From assembly GCF_017165765.1 (NCBI RefSeq), contig NZ_JAFGZD010000016.1, positions 58,358 through 122,357 of the forward strand: DNA of 64,000 bases. The letters run 5' to 3'. Of this stretch, positions 63,407 to 64,000 are shown piece by piece (position 1 is the first letter of the stretch; every line of letters starts with the position of its first letter). A model generated the notes under the pieces. It was not told the origin of the DNA, did no database searches, and saw nothing but the letters and a program-made list of their open reading frames with translations. Source of the DNA: Pseudomonas capsici (lineage in GTDB: Bacteria > Pseudomonadota > Gammaproteobacteria > Pseudomonadales > Pseudomonadaceae). The position numbers were made by a program, and so were the translations under genes.

Positions 63407-63763
63407 GTGGAAATTTTCAAAGAGTTTACTTTCGAGTCTGCACACCGACTCCCTCATGTGCCTGAAGGCCACAAATGTGGTCGTCTGCATGGACATTCGT
63501 TCCGGGTAGGCATCCATCTGGCCGGCAAGGTCGATCCTCATATTGGCTGGATACGCGATTTCTCAGAGATCAAAGCCATCTTCAAGCCACTGTATGAACG
63601 CCTGGACCATAACTATCTCAACGACATCCCTGGCCTGGAAAACCCGACCAGCGAAAATCTGGCGAAATGGATCTGGGACGAACTGAAACCCCTGCTCCCT
63701 GAGCTCTCGGCGGTTCGTATCCACGAAACCTGTACCAGTGGATGTGAATATCGCGGCGAGTAG
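63407..63763 (+). CDS. queD: 6-carboxytetrahydropterin synthase QueD
   Basis: A 118-residue enzyme of the queuosine (7-deazaguanine) pathway. Zinc ligands are His13, His28 and His30 (SAHRLPHV, LHGHSF) and the catalytic Cys24 lies in HKCGRLHGH. The start is GTG. It is monocistronic, divergent from the PepSY operon, with its own terminator. No preQ1 riboswitch is visible upstream. Confidence 0.94.
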   Translation: MEIFKEFTFESAHRLPHVPEGHKCGRLHGHSFRVGIHLAGKVDPHIGWIRDFSEIKAIFKPLYERLDHNYLNDIPGLENPTSENLAKWIWDELKPLLPELSAVRIHETCTSGCEYRGE

Positions 63764-63780
63764 TAACGCCCCCTTATATA

Positions 63781-63804
63781 AAACCACCTTTGCGGTGGTT
63801 TTTT
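63781..63804 (+). terminator. Terminator of queD
   Basis: Perfect 8-bp stem AAACCACC / GGTGGTTT with loop TTTGC and a following U-run. Confidence 0.88.
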
Positions 63805-63891
63805 ATTGCCCTGAATCAAGGCGTACCCGCAGGAGCTCTTTTTGAACACGCCTCCCAGGGTTTTGTTTTTTGCCTGAGACCATAAAGACAA

Positions 63892-63921
63892 AACCCCTAC
63901 CTGCGTGTGCAGATAGGGGTT
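63892..63921 (-). terminator. Terminator of the rRNA operon
   Basis: AACCCCTA pairs with TAGGGGTT, and CTGC-GTGT-GCAG forms the top of the same hairpin. On the minus strand TTTT follows. It lies 14 bases after the 5S rRNA 3' end. Confidence 0.85.
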
Positions 63922-63934
63922 CTGGAATTGAATC

Positions 63935-64000
63935 TTGACGATGACCTACTCTCACATGGGGAAACCCCACACTACCATCGGCGATGCATCGTTTCACTGC
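63935..64000 (-). rRNA. rrf: 5S ribosomal RNA, 3' part (cut by the window edge)
   Basis: The minus strand reads GTGAAACGATGCATCGCCGA, then the GATGGTAGTG and GGGGTTTCCCCATGTGAGAG regions, ending in GTAGGTCATCGTCAAGA. This is the 3' 66 bases of a Pseudomonas 5S rRNA. The 5' half and presumably the 23S and 16S genes lie beyond the right edge. Confidence 0.97.

Overview
The window is chromosomal DNA of a Pseudomonas, most likely from the P. syringae/viridiflava side of the genus. The gene order (ftsK-aat-bpt-infA-clpA-clpS-cspD-icd-idh-nudJ-mnmA-hflD-purB, then aceA, the 13-gene nuo operon with a fused nuoCD, a Cache chemoreceptor, and a two-component pair with two PepSY proteins) follows the P. 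aeruginosa PA2615-PA2659 region as I remember it. The short AceA and the TTCGCGAA-type REP-like repeats point to the syringae group. Species cannot be fixed from the sequence alone.

Layout. 1-5.5 kb: a chemoreceptor, a chromate transporter and a TonB-dependent siderophore receptor. 5.8-6.2 kb: a strongly structured leader followed by a small DUF3077/DUF6124-type gene. 6.2-13.07 kb: an AT-richer accessory island. It carries a ParA-like ATPase with an N-terminal helix-turn-helix, a 34-residue peptide gene directly behind it, a gene-poor stretch, a large Hsp70-fold ATPase whose motifs are in circularly permuted order, an IS630 transposase relic, a pentapeptide-repeat protein and a small zinc-ribbon protein. 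The island is bounded on both sides by diverged direct copies of the DUF3077 3' end and lies next to the 3' end of tRNA-Ser(UGA). 13.3-30.8 kb: core genes for tRNA 2-thiolation (tusDCBE), siroheme synthesis (cysG), serS, crcB, rarA, lolA, ftsK and a complete bacterial N-degron pathway (aat and bpt tag proteins; clpS and clpA deliver them).

30.9-43.2 kb: divergent dimeric and monomeric isocitrate dehydrogenases, the nudJ-mnmA-hflD-purB cluster, a ribosomal oxygenase, an acetyltransferase, a secretin-N-like envelope protein and isocitrate lyase. The window thus holds both sides of the isocitrate branch point (Icd/Idh versus AceA). A compact sRNA candidate on the minus strand lies between the secretin-like gene and aceA. 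43.3-58.6 kb: a Fur-box-like palindrome and the complete nuoA-N operon for proton-pumping NADH dehydrogenase, ended by a strong terminator. 58.8-64 kb: a Cache chemoreceptor, a BqsRS/CarRS-like two-component operon with two PepSY proteins, queD, and the 3' part of a 5S rRNA gene from a minus-strand rRNA operon that continues beyond the right edge.

The most interesting parts are the island's permuted Hsp70-like ATPase and the ParA/HTH-plus-peptide pair. Three non-coding elements follow: the three-way-junction leader at 5815-5927, the sRNA candidate at 41466-41551, and the Fur-like site ahead of nuo. No integrase, CRISPR array, intact insertion sequence or prophage was found.
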